Source of the DNA: JAGTVG01 sp963820995
GTDB taxonomy: Bacteria > Bacteroidota > Bacteroidia > Cytophagales > Cyclobacteriaceae
Direction: 5' to 3'
DNA length: 64,000 nucleotides
Assembly (NCBI GenBank): GCA_963820995.1
Contig: CAWGCL010000008.1
Span: 186,001-250,000, forward strand
In this document: positions 18,455 to 27,432 of the stretch, one piece after another
How the letters are laid out: every line of letters begins with the position of its first letter
Position numbering within the stretch: the first letter of the stretch is position 1
The notes under the pieces: generated by a model
The model's database searches: none
What the model saw: the letters and a program-made list of their open reading frames with translations, nothing else
Told to the model about the DNA's origin: nothing
Made by a program: the position numbers and the translations under genes

Positions 18455-21400
18455 CTAAAACTCCACATTACTCAATCTGTAGAAATCCGGATTCCGTCCA
18501 AATGGGCGTAATAGTAATTTATATTCGTAATTCTTTGGATATGTCCGGTAAACAGGCCTAACCCGTACCGGAGTTCCTCCTACACCTGTAACCTGATGAT
18601 CAATGTTCAGAACTGGGTTCTTTGTACGATTCAATTGGAAAGGATACCAGGCCTTATCAAGGTTGCTATAAGGATTTATACTGGAGTTAAACAGGTGACT
18701 GCTGGTAATCAGCAACCCTCCTCCTTCTGAAGAATGTACGCTTAACCACCTGAGGTCCGTCCGGTTGTCAAAATCCTGTGGTATGATATATGGAATTTTA
18801 ATATCACTGATGTTCATTTCATATTGTCCAGTCTTGTAGCCCGTTTTTCTATCAGGATAGGATTCCTGAGGGCCTCTCCCATACCATGATACCTTTTCAA
18901 TCCCTTCTGCAAGGGTAAATTGAAGGCCTATTTTCTGTATGTAACCCAGGGGAAACCAATCCTTCGTATACAATGAAGGAGGCTCTACATCAGGTATGAT
19001 CTTGTGGTTTATCACCAGATCACCAGTTGAAAGAAAATCATAGCTTAATTCATGATAAAAGACAATTACTGGGTTTGAAAATGACCTGGATTCAATTTTA
19101 AATTTTACATAGGCATTGATCCCGGATTTTGAATATTCTACCATTGTTGCTTTATGGATAAGGCTATCCAAACCGTATTTGTACCAGAATTCAGCCTCAT
19201 TAATTCCCCACTCAGACCATTCGTTCATTACAGGTTTTCTCCATACATTAAACTTTGGTGATCCTGAAATTAGTTCAGTATCCCCGTTTCGAATAGATAT
19301 TAACAGTCCGGTATTCAGATCCAGATTGAAGTTGATGTTATTTGCAGCAATAACCAGCGAGTCCTCGCTCTCCTCCGATACATTGAACCCCGAGGTTTCC
19401 TCCTGCATAAATACACCCTTACGTTCGTTTAAATTTTTAAGTTCAAATTCCTGAAAACAAATTTCATGGCCTTTTTCTGCCCATTGGTTTTTCTTTTTTA
19501 AACTTACTGTCACTCTGAATATATAAGTTGCTCCAGCTTTATGAGAAGGTTCCTTATAGGGTGCTTCAATTTCTTCAACACCCTGAGCAGATGTTTCCAA
19601 TTTCAAACTTCCTGAAGCTATATTTTTATTATTCTCCAACAATTCCCAGTTTATGTCAAACTCCGAAAGGTCGGTAAAATGATGTCTGTTTATTATCTCA
19701 TATTTTCGCATTTCCCGCCCTTTAATTTTGACAGATACTGGTGTATGTGATTGTTTCATCTGGTAAGCTTCAGGCTGAGGAACCCTGTAGGCGGAAACCA
19801 CACCATCCATGGTCCCACTACTCTGGGGCGTAGCTCCATAGGACAGAAATGTACCTTCCTTATTCTGATCATCAAAATCAAGCCATAAAATAGACTTTGG
19901 CAAATTTAACTGGCTGTTTACAGACAATAGAAGATTCTGGACATCCATAGACTCGTTATATATCCTGACCTGGTCATAAATGCTGTTGGAAACAAACCAA
20001 CCTTTGTTCTCATGATTTTTTTTGTGGTTTTTTCCAATGCATACAGGGTGGGGAGACCGGTCAATTTTCCCGGACACAGTTTTCTCAGCCAGTAGATTTC
20101 CATTTTGATACAAAGTCATCTTACTTCCATCATAAGTAGCTATAAGGTGTTGCCAGTTAAAATTCCAGTTCCTTGAGACATGACCATCAATCCTGTGTAA
20201 AACACCATTCAGTGAAAGAATAAAAGATAAAGAATCTTTATGCATCTGGGTCAGCTCATAACTAAGTCCTTTGCTGATCATTGGGTTGACATCAACATAA
20301 TTTCTGGGATATACCCAGCATTCCAGCGTAAGTTTTTCCCCCAATTGATTGAACACAGGATGGTCATATACCTCCACGAAATCATCCAGGCCGCTGAAAG
20401 CCAATGCACTACCCTGAATACCTTCTACAAGTTCAGTCCGGCCCATAATTACCGATTGATGCTTAAACTGCGATCCATCAGGTGTGGTTATCAGGTCAAA
20501 TTCAAGGCCCTGGTTAACCCAATCCCAGATGAATCCACCCTGCAATGATTTATTGTTATTGATAATATCCCAGTATTCATCAAAACCACCTAGTGCATTT
20601 CCCATTGCATGACTATATTCGCCCATAATCACAGGCCTGTCCGTGATTTGTCCTACATTATACAATTCTTCCTGTTTCGGATACCGGATACCATTCACAT
20701 CTGCATAAGGGGCATCGCCATTGGGTATATTCCCCTGGTGATAAATCACCCTGGTAGGATCTTGCTCTCTCAGGTATTCTGCCATGGTATGGTGTATCGG
20801 GGCATATCCGCATTCATTTCCGGTACTCCACAAAATAACTGAAGGATGGTTCTTATCCCGTTGAAAGAACCTTTCGGTCCGGTCCATGAAGGCATCTTTC
20901 CAGCCTTCCTGCCCAGCAAGGTAATCCTCACCTTCATGGCATTCGGCGTTCACTTCATCGCACAGGTATAAACCATATTGATCAACCAGGTCATAAAACA
21001 AAGGTGTATTCGGATAGTGTGAAGTACGGATCGAATTTACATTTAATTGCTTCATAAGACGCAAATCCTGTTCAATCAAATCCCGTGTCATAGTACGACC
21101 CAATTTAGGATCATGCTCATGACGGTTAACTCCTCTGAACTTCACTGCCACTCCATTAACCAGCAATTGTGCGTCTTTAATCTCTATTTCCCTGAAACCA
21201 ACCGTTTCTTCAATAATCTCTAATACTTTATCATCCGGGTCCTTTAAAACCATTAATAGTCTATACAAATTGGGCTTTTCCGCACTCCACAGTAAAGGAT
21301 CACTTAACTTATAAGACATTTCAACTACTTTTTCATCTCTAGCCAGGAGGGTGCCTGCTTTCAGGTTTTTAGAAAGAACAGTCTTTTTCTCAGCATTTAT

Positions 21401-22258
21401 CAAATTTATATCCAGGAGGAGATTATTATGCTGTACACTGTCATAGTTATGGATCTTTGCATCAATGATAAGGTCTGCATTCTTATAATTATGATCCAGA
21501 TCGGTTCGAACGAAGAAATCACGTATGTGAACATTAGGCGTGGAATATAAATATACATCACGGTAGATGCCACTAAAACGCCACATGTCTTGATCTTCGA
21601 GGTATGTCCCATCCGACCATCGCAACACTTTTACCGCAATACGATTGGTCCCTTCGTGAACATATTTTGTCAGGTCCCATTCCCCGGAAGTCATGCTTCC
21701 CTTATCGAAACCAACATAAATGCCATTCACCCATACCCAATATACCGACTTTACACCTTCAAAATGAATAAATATTTTCCGGTTGTCCCACGCTTCAGGA
21801 ATTTCAAATTCCCTAGCATATAATCCTGTCGGATTTAAATGATCAGGGACTTTAGGTGGATCATAAGGGGCGAATTCCAAAGGAATATTACGATATATCT
21901 TGTATCCATAACCCTGCATCTGCCAGGTCCCGGGTACTACTATATCATCCCAATTGCTAATCATGGTAGTGGGATTGTAAAACTGTTGTGGAGCATTAAA
22001 AGGATTGGTATACCATGAAAACTTCCAGGTGCCGTTCAAAGATTGATACCAGGGTGATAAACTGAAATCCCCCTTCAGGGCATTTTCCTCTTTCTCAAAA
22101 GGGCAAAGCGGCACATGTGGGTCTTCCTGATTTTCATTATACATCGAAGGGTTTTCTATATACTTGTCCAGGTCATAACTGGCGTTATCCTGTGCAAAAG
22201 AATTTCCAGCTAATAAAATTAATGTATATAGGGTACTGAAAAATATAATCCGTCTCAT
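18455..22258 (-). CDS. Glycoside hydrolase family 2 beta-galactosidase with inserted LamG-like domain
   Basis: A 1267-residue exported enzyme expected to cleave terminal beta-galactosides. A signal peptide ends near residue 22 (NSFAQ). Then come the GH2 sugar-binding domain (about 60-250), an immunoglobulin-like domain (about 250-360) and the TIM barrel with acid/base Glu482 (STGNECG) and nucleophile Glu547 (MGEYSHAMGN). Residues about 600-795 (SALAFSGLDDFVEVYDHPVF to ILWLDFDD) look like a LamG/concanavalin-type jelly roll inserted between barrel and next domain. The C-terminal beta-galactosidase small-chain domain spans about 970-1267. I use the ATG at 22258; a TTG eight codons upstream is less likely. 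The galactokinase and symporter at 34.7-37.7 kb could use the released galactose. Confidence 0.88.
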   Translation of the reverse strand: MRRIIFFSTLYTLILLAGNSFAQDNASYDLDKYIENPSMYNENQEDPHVPLCPFEKEENALKGDFSLSPWYQSLNGTWKFSWYTNPFNAPQQFYNPTTMISNWDDIVVPGTWQMQGYGYKIYRNIPLEFAPYDPPKVPDHLNPTGLYAREFEIPEAWDNRKIFIHFEGVKSVYWVWVNGIYVGFDKGSMTSGEWDLTKYVHEGTNRIAVKVLRWSDGTYLEDQDMWRFSGIYRDVYLYSTPNVHIRDFFVRTDLDHNYKNADLIIDAKIHNYDSVQHNNLLLDINLINAEKKTVLSKNLKAGTLLARDEKVVEMSYKLSDPLLWSAEKPNLYRLLMVLKDPDDKVLEIIEETVGFREIEIKDAQLLVNGVAVKFRGVNRHEHDPKLGRTMTRDLIEQDLRLMKQLNVNSIRTSHYPNTPLFYDLVDQYGLYLCDEVNAECHEGEDYLAGQEGWKDAFMDRTERFFQRDKNHPSVILWSTGNECGYAPIHHTMAEYLREQDPTRVIYHQGNIPNGDAPYADVNGIRYPKQEELYNVGQITDRPVIMGEYSHAMGNALGGFDEYWDIINNNKSLQGGFIWDWVNQGLEFDLITTPDGSQFKHQSVIMGRTELVEGIQGSALAFSGLDDFVEVYDHPVFNQLGEKLTLECWVYPRNYVDVNPMISKGLSYELTQMHKDSLSFILSLNGVLHRIDGHVSRNWNFNWQHLIATYDGSKMTLYQNGNLLAEKTVSGKIDRSPHPVCIGKNHKKNHENKGWFVSNSIYDQVRIYNESMDVQNLLLSVNSQLNLPKSILWLDFDDQNKEGTFLSYGATPQSSGTMDGVVSAYRVPQPEAYQMKQSHTPVSVKIKGREMRKYEIINRHHFTDLSEFDINWELLENNKNIASGSLKLETSAQGVEEIEAPYKEPSHKAGATYIFRVTVSLKKKNQWAEKGHEICFQEFELKNLNERKGVFMQEETSGFNVSEESEDSLVIAANNINFNLDLNTGLLISIRNGDTELISGSPKFNVWRKPVMNEWSEWGINEAEFWYKYGLDSLIHKATMVEYSKSGINAYVKFKIESRSFSNPVIVFYHELSYDFLSTGDLVINHKIIPDVEPPSLYTKDWFPLGYIQKIGLQFTLAEGIEKVSWYGRGPQESYPDRKTGYKTGQYEMNISDIKIPYIIPQDFDNRTDLRWLSVHSSEGGGLLITSSHLFNSSINPYSNLDKAWYPFQLNRTKNPVLNIDHQVTGVGGTPVRVRPVYRTYPKNYEYKLLLRPFGRNPDFYRLSNVEF

Positions 22259-22279
22259 CGAAAAAATGTGGTTTGGAAA

Positions 22280-22287
22280 CAAATATA
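22280..22287 (-). promoter_or_regulatory. Possible -7 promoter box for the GH2 gene
   Basis: On the minus strand TATATTTG fits the Bacteroidota TAnnTTTG -7 box and lies 21 bases before the GH2 ATG. No matching TTTG -33 box is visible at the right spacing, so the call is tentative. Confidence 0.3.
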
Positions 22288-22321
22288 AATATATGGAAAT
22301 AGGAATAAAAGAAATAATTTT

Positions 22322-22654
22322 ATGTTCGTTAAGGATTTAACAGAAATGGTTAAAGATCAATTAATTGAAAATCAAGCGGTTGCATTGTACTTTACCTCGC
22401 CTGAATGCAATGTATGCAAGGTATTAAAGCCAAAAGTACGGGAACTGATTGAACAAAAATTTCCTGAAATGGTTCTCCATTTTATAAATATTGCAGAAAA
22501 TCCAATGATAGCTGCAGAATTTCAGGTCTTTACAGTCCCTGTAATTTTGATATATTTTGAAGGGCGGGAATACATTAGAAAAGCAAGGAATATTGGTCTA
22601 ATTGAGCTCGAAAAGGAAATTACACGTCCATATGATTTATTATTTGAACTGTAA
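22322..22654 (+). CDS. Thioredoxin-family protein
   Basis: A 110-residue cytoplasmic protein with no signal peptide. The active-site-like motif SPECNVCKVLKPKV (Cys at about 26 and 29) replaces the classical WCGPC, and the cis-proline region FTVPVILIYFEG near residue 70 is typical of the thioredoxin fold. It probably acts as a thiol-disulfide oxidoreductase or thioredoxin-like stress protein. It is divergent from the GH2 gene and 51 bp ahead of a ferritin gene, so the two may share an oxidative-stress or iron role; that link is inferred from position only. Confidence 0.8.
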   Translation: MFVKDLTEMVKDQLIENQAVALYFTSPECNVCKVLKPKVRELIEQKFPEMVLHFINIAENPMIAAEFQVFTVPVILIYFEGREYIRKARNIGLIELEKEITRPYDLLFEL

Positions 22655-22705
22655 AACTTAATTTTGAACACATTTTATAATTTATAAACGCTACAAAGTA
22701 CTATT

Positions 22706-23254
22706 ATGAAGGACAATTTATCATTAAACCGATCCATTTCAACAGAAACAGAGGCTATGTTAAATAATCAGATCATGATGGAAGCACAGGCTTCAGCTCA
22801 CTATTTGTCGATGGCCTCATGGTGTGATGTTCAGGGATACAGTCATTCCGCGAAATTCCTTTACGGACATGCTGATGAAGAAAGGCTGCATATGATGAAA
22901 CTGTTTCATTATATCAATGATGCCGGTGGGCATGCTTTACAACCGGAAATTACCGGTCTTAGGCACAGTTATGATTCTCTTCGTGAAGTATTTCAATTGA
23001 TCCTTGAACATGAAATAAAAGTCACACAATCTATTAATGAAATAGTTGAGCACTGCTATAATGTTAAAGATTTTGCAAGCCTTAATTTTATGCAATGGTA
23101 TGTTTCTGAACAAAGAGAGGAAGAAATGGTATCACGACGTGCTCTCGAACTCTTCGATATTATAGGTGAAGAAGGCATAGGGCTTTGGACGATTGACCAG
23201 GAAATTGGCAAGCTAGAGCAAGCCGCACCAGGAGAGACCGGCAGTCCTGCCTAA
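22706..23254 (+). CDS. ftnA: Ferritin
   Basis: A 182-residue bacterial ferritin that oxidises Fe(II) and stores it as ferric mineral in a 24-subunit shell. Ferroxidase ligands are seen in NNQIMMEAQASAHYLS (Glu near 26) and HADEERLHMMKLFHY (Glu and His near 56-60), with later glutamates in LEHEIKVTQSINEIV and QREEEMVSRR (residues about 97-135). The typical motif YVSEQREEE is intact. Length and four-helix pattern are those of FtnA rather than of bacterioferritin, and the heme-binding methionine is not evident. It follows the thioredoxin-like gene closely. Confidence 0.92.
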   Translation: MKDNLSLNRSISTETEAMLNNQIMMEAQASAHYLSMASWCDVQGYSHSAKFLYGHADEERLHMMKLFHYINDAGGHALQPEITGLRHSYDSLREVFQLILEHEIKVTQSINEIVEHCYNVKDFASLNFMQWYVSEQREEEMVSRRALELFDIIGEEGIGLWTIDQEIGKLEQAAPGETGSPA

Positions 23255-23300
23255 TGCTACTGAAATCAGATTTAGGTGAATTTTAAGTAAATTCAGGAAC

Positions 23301-24638
23301 CTACTCAGAGGAACCGTTCTGTGCAGTACAATGGTCAACAGGTCTTTCGCGCTGGATGCGGTTCCTGTACTCTCCAAGCCACCACCACAACTCCCTTTGA
23401 TTGAGATCGATATCAACTATGGCTACCGGGTTTTCCAAAGTACCTTCTACCATCAGTTCACCGGTCTTATCGAATACACCTGTTTTCATGTCATAGCTTG
23501 ATGAAACGAGGTAGATCTGGTTTTCAATTGCTCTCGCCTTTGCGAGAGTTAGGTCACCTCCCCAGATAGGCATAAATATGATCTCAGCACCCTTGAGGGA
23601 AATCTGACGGGCGACTTCCGGAAAAAAAACATCCCAGCAGATCATCATTCCTATTTTACCAAAATCAGTGTCGAAAACCGGAAATTCAGCCCCTGGTGTT
23701 ATACCTCCATCGATCTCTTCTCTGGGCAAAGAAGTTTTGCGGTATTTTCCCTCTAATTTACCATCCCGCCCAATTAAAACGGAGGTATTGTATACGACTG
23801 GGCCATCCCTTTCGTATATCCCAGCCACAATGTACATGTTGTATTCCTTTCCTAATTGTCCCAGGTATTCGGTACTTGGCCCGGGAATAGGTTCACTTAC
23901 CTCGACATAGCTCATAGAATTCCCTACAATTGTTATCCCTTCTGGTAAACAAACAATATCTGCACCATTTTCTCCAGCATTTTTTACATACTCACGGAAT
24001 GATTCTCTACTTCGTGCAGGGTTCTTCATGTTTTCTGGACGATGATGTATTGCTGCCACCCGGACCTTTCTCGAATCAGGAGGAGCGAAAGCTCTGAATT
24101 CTGTTCCACCAAAAAAGACAATTCCATCCGGATCCCACCTGTAAATCAGATCAATCCTTGCCTTTATCGTTTTTTCCGGGACCTTGTACATTTGCTGAAT
24201 ACGATACCAGCCATTAACAGCCTGAGCCTTAAAAGCTGGAAATTCTATGAACTCTACCTTTTCGCCATCCTTATTTAACCAGGTAATCTGAGCCAGCACA
24301 CTGCGATCGATCTGTTCAACATTTTCGACTTTAAAATGGGTAATAAACTCGTAATATTGTCCGGATTTTACATCTATAAAACGTTTCCAGCTCCCATTGA
24401 TATAAGCTCTCCCTTCTCCCGAAAGTGCCAGCGTTTGTTGATCTTCAAATAAAACATCCCTGTCAACCCAATGTGCAGGTTCAATTTCTGACCGTTGTGC
24501 ATAAAACTGCCAGTCAGTACCTTCATCTTCCACGCGCTGCTGACTGGAACAACCAGATAATATAGAAGCGATTATCCAAATTATGTAGATCAAAGAACCT
24601 GGTTTGGGTAGATGTAGCCTAAATGTAGTATTAAACAT
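23301..24638 (-). CDS. Carbon-nitrogen hydrolase (nitrilase) family lipoprotein
   Basis: A 445-residue lipoprotein with an N-terminal signal ending in SILSGC. Residues about 35-185 form a beta-rich domain, perhaps ligand- or carbohydrate-binding, and about 190-430 a nitrilase/amidase fold. The Glu-Lys-Cys catalytic triad is visible: VCLPEGITIVG (Glu), GKYRKTSLPREE (Lys) and GMMICWDVFFPE (Cys). Such enzymes hydrolyse amides or nitriles with release of ammonia; the substrate is unknown here. The lipid anchor places it outside the cytoplasm, which is less common for the family. It converges with ferritin and is divergent from the lipoprotein gene at 24840. Confidence 0.8.
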   Translation of the reverse strand: MFNTTFRLHLPKPGSLIYIIWIIASILSGCSSQQRVEDEGTDWQFYAQRSEIEPAHWVDRDVLFEDQQTLALSGEGRAYINGSWKRFIDVKSGQYYEFITHFKVENVEQIDRSVLAQITWLNKDGEKVEFIEFPAFKAQAVNGWYRIQQMYKVPEKTIKARIDLIYRWDPDGIVFFGGTEFRAFAPPDSRKVRVAAIHHRPENMKNPARSRESFREYVKNAGENGADIVCLPEGITIVGNSMSYVEVSEPIPGPSTEYLGQLGKEYNMYIVAGIYERDGPVVYNTSVLIGRDGKLEGKYRKTSLPREEIDGGITPGAEFPVFDTDFGKIGMMICWDVFFPEVARQISLKGAEIIFMPIWGGDLTLAKARAIENQIYLVSSSYDMKTGVFDKTGELMVEGTLENPVAIVDIDLNQRELWWWLGEYRNRIQRERPVDHCTAQNGSSE

Positions 24639-24839
24639 GATATTGATATTATATTATTTTCAAGATGCTTGAAAAAGATAATTACCGGATTTGAATAGTG
24701 CATTCGATCTTCCGATATTTAGTCTTTAATTTTAAGCATATACAATATAAGAATATTTACTTTGATGTATATTGCCATGCATTATTAATTATAAATCCAG
24801 AGATCATGGGAAACGATCAGAACAAATAAAAGACAAACC

Positions 24840-26072
24840 TTGGGAATAAATAGATCCAGACATGTTTTGATGCTTTTAACCTTAATTATCTTACTTTCCG
24901 TTTCATGTACGTCTGAACCAACTGCAATTCTTAAACTGATTGTCAGCGAAAAAGCAGGAATGGACAGATCTTTAGAGTACATTGAAATAGAGGTGCCCTT
25001 GAAGGATAAATCCCGGGAAAATGGAGATATATGTTTGAAAGAAGTGAATAATACAGAACTTATTGCCGGGCAGATCCTCGATACTATATCTCGACCATCC
25101 GGCCAAATGTTCTTAAGATGTATTTTCCCAGTTTCTATAGGGGCAAACTCAACAAAATCATTTGAAATCGTTCATGGCACCGTAGAATTGCGGAACGATA
25201 TTTTAAAATACCAGGGCGAGGATATAAATATAAAAATTGATAATTCAGATTTTATAGCCGATTTGACTGATACGAAGGCAACTGATGAAAATGGTTTGGG
25301 TTCCGGGCAACTTGCCGGTCTGATATTGAAGCATTTTAACAATCAATTACTTCAGAGAACACACATCAATATGCACTGGGCACCTAACTTTCAAAAAGAA
25401 GGGCTTGAATACAAAACATTTGGACATATACAGAGCCCGGATAAGCTGGATGTAATCAAAGGGCCCTATACATTTTCGTTGCACAGATCAGGATCTGTGG
25501 ACGGTTATGAGGAGATCCAGGTGAACTGTACGTATCATTTTTATGCCGGACTTCCATATTTTACTTTTTCATCTGAAATATTATTCAAAGAAGATACTGA
25601 ATTGATGTTACTAAGAAATGATGAAATGACCATGGATAGTCTGTTTACCCATGTTACTTTCCTTCATCCTGATGGTGAAGGCAATACGGTAGAGCTTTAT
25701 GAAGGAGATGCGATCGATCAGCTGGCTGAGGATCCCATTCATGATGATGCAACCTGGTTATATTTTTATAATGAACACAAGAAATATGCATTTGGAAGTA
25801 TCCGTCTGGAATATGATAATACAAATCTAAACGGGGAACCTTCACCGCTTTATGGAGAACATACCAAAATTACCAGGAGTGCCGGGAATGGCCGATACTG
25901 GAACCGAAGATTGATCAATGATCACATCACCCTTCTTCCTGCCGGTAGCCGTTACTGGTCAAAAAATGCCTATCTCGTTTTTAAAATACACGATAAGGAT
26001 CCTTCTATTGCGATAAAGGAATATTATAAAAAATTATCCCAGCCATTGGAAGTTAAATACGAAGTAGATTAA
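24840..26072 (+). CDS. Lipoprotein of unknown function, beta-rich
   Basis: A 410-residue protein that I do not recognise with confidence. Starting at TTG 24840, the N terminus MGINRSRHVLMLLTLIILL leads to a lipobox-like SVSC; an ATG at 24870 would leave no positive charges before the hydrophobic core, so TTG is preferred. The rest is beta-strand rich with many aromatic residues (TYHFYAGLPYFTFSSEILF, WLYFYNEHKKYAFG, NGRYWNRRLI), a look shared by sugar-binding or polysaccharide-lyase-like beta-sandwich proteins. The GNAT gene follows after 40 bp and a catabolic gene set lies further downstream, so a role in breaking down or capturing an extracellular substrate is possible but unproven. Confidence 0.6.
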   Translation: MGINRSRHVLMLLTLIILLSVSCTSEPTAILKLIVSEKAGMDRSLEYIEIEVPLKDKSRENGDICLKEVNNTELIAGQILDTISRPSGQMFLRCIFPVSIGANSTKSFEIVHGTVELRNDILKYQGEDINIKIDNSDFIADLTDTKATDENGLGSGQLAGLILKHFNNQLLQRTHINMHWAPNFQKEGLEYKTFGHIQSPDKLDVIKGPYTFSLHRSGSVDGYEEIQVNCTYHFYAGLPYFTFSSEILFKEDTELMLLRNDEMTMDSLFTHVTFLHPDGEGNTVELYEGDAIDQLAEDPIHDDATWLYFYNEHKKYAFGSIRLEYDNTNLNGEPSPLYGEHTKITRSAGNGRYWNRRLINDHITLLPAGSRYWSKNAYLVFKIHDKDPSIAIKEYYKKLSQPLEVKYEVD

Positions 26073-26111
26073 TCCGCATAAGGTAAAAATATTATAACAA
26101 GGATTAACAAT

Positions 26112-26972
26112 ATGCCAGATAATTACACATTAAGGCCTATGAGAGAAGAAGACATTCCAGCAGGTATGCGGTTGAAAAATGCCGCAGGATGGAACCAGTT
26201 GGAGGAAGACTGGAAACTATTTCTCAAATCCAGCCTTGATGGAAGCATGGTCGCTGAATACAAGAATAAGGTAATTGGCACGGTAACAACAGTTAATTAC
26301 TCCGGACGCTTTAGCTGGATAGGCATGTTGCTTGTCGACCCGGAAATCAGGCGTATGGGTATTGGCACCACGCTGCTTAAAGAAGCTATTGCTAAAGCAA
26401 AAGATAAAGGTACCATCCGGTTGGATGCCACTCCCAAGGGAAAGTTGCTATACGACACCCTTGGATTCAAAGATGAGTATGGTCTAAACAGGTACGAGAT
26501 TAATGGTTATACACATGATATTTCCCTTCTTAAAAAGAAGAAATGCCTGGAATTATCCGACAGCGACCTACCACAAATCTTCGAATACGATCAACAGGTA
26601 TTTGGAGCCCCACGGGCAGAAATCCTTAATTCACTTTATAAGATGGGCAGGGATTATGCCTGGATATGCGGATCAAAGAAAAATCTTAGGGGATATTGTT
26701 TTGGCAGGCCAGGCAGCAACTTTGAACAAATAGGGCCGATAGTTGCAGAAAATGAAGAAATAGCATTTTCATTATTATGTCATGCTATGGAACAATGCAA
26801 TGGAAAGTCAATTATTATTGACATTCCAGATGATCAGAAGATCTTCCGGGAAGCTGTGAAAGACATAGGATTTACAATACAAAGACCATTTATTCGGATG
26901 CATCTGGGAAAACATCAAAATCCAGGGAGACCAGAACTCCAGTTTGCTATCGCCGGCCCTGAAATCGGGTAA
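26112..26972 (+). CDS. GNAT-family N-acetyltransferase, two-domain (YitH-like)
   Basis: A 286-residue cytoplasmic protein. Residues about 1-135 form a GNAT domain with acetyl-CoA-binding motif A in MLLVDPEIRRMGIGTTLLKE (pattern R-x-x-G-I-G). The C-terminal half (about 150-280) resembles the second domain of YitH/Acetyltransf_18 proteins, with the motif RAEILNSLY near 165 and GRPGSNFEQIGPIVAENEE near 195. The acceptor substrate is unknown. It follows the lipoprotein gene after 40 bp on the same strand, so the two may be co-transcribed. Confidence 0.82.
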   Translation: MPDNYTLRPMREEDIPAGMRLKNAAGWNQLEEDWKLFLKSSLDGSMVAEYKNKVIGTVTTVNYSGRFSWIGMLLVDPEIRRMGIGTTLLKEAIAKAKDKGTIRLDATPKGKLLYDTLGFKDEYGLNRYEINGYTHDISLLKKKKCLELSDSDLPQIFEYDQQVFGAPRAEILNSLYKMGRDYAWICGSKKNLRGYCFGRPGSNFEQIGPIVAENEEIAFSLLCHAMEQCNGKSIIIDIPDDQKIFREAVKDIGFTIQRPFIRMHLGKHQNPGRPELQFAIAGPEIG

Positions 26973-27210
26973 TTTATTAAAAAAAGCAGGGATTTAATTT
27001 ATATCATTCCAGATACCACATGTATCATGATTTAAAAAAGGAAATCCACATTTTTACATTGTTGGAAGATTGCAGGATTATATATCCAATTAAAAGATCT
27101 GAACAGGAATAAAAACTATATATATTTTTAAAAAAGGACAGTTAAAGGTATTTTTAGTCATCTTATTTTTAATAGATGTCTTTCCAGGACATTATTAACT
27201 AAAATTTTTC

Positions 27211-27432
27211 ATGAAAAGACTATGGAATTTTGCCCAAATAGGCGTGATCATTCTGTCAATACTGATCTTTACACCACTAGTTATTCCCAAGAATGAATAT
27301 AAGCCTGAATTTATGGGGCTTCCTTATACGCTATGGGCCGGAATACTAGCATATTTTGGATATGTTGTTTTAATTATGATCGGGATATATGCTCATTCTA
27401 AAGTAAAAAAGGAGGAGGGTGCTCATGATTAA
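27211..27432 (+). CDS. Small two-helix membrane protein (DUF3311-like symporter partner)
   Basis: A 73-residue protein with two membrane helices (about residues 10-28 and 40-62) separated by a loop containing EFMGLPYTLWAGI, which matches small DUF3311/YhdT-type proteins that are encoded just before sodium:solute symporters. Its stop overlaps the start of the symporter gene (ATG at 27425), which indicates translational coupling. It probably helps assembly or stability of the symporter. The 238 bp before this gene contain only AT-rich sequence with no clear feature. Confidence 0.75.
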   Translation: MKRLWNFAQIGVIILSILIFTPLVIPKNEYKPEFMGLPYTLWAGILAYFGYVVLIMIGIYAHSKVKKEEGAHD

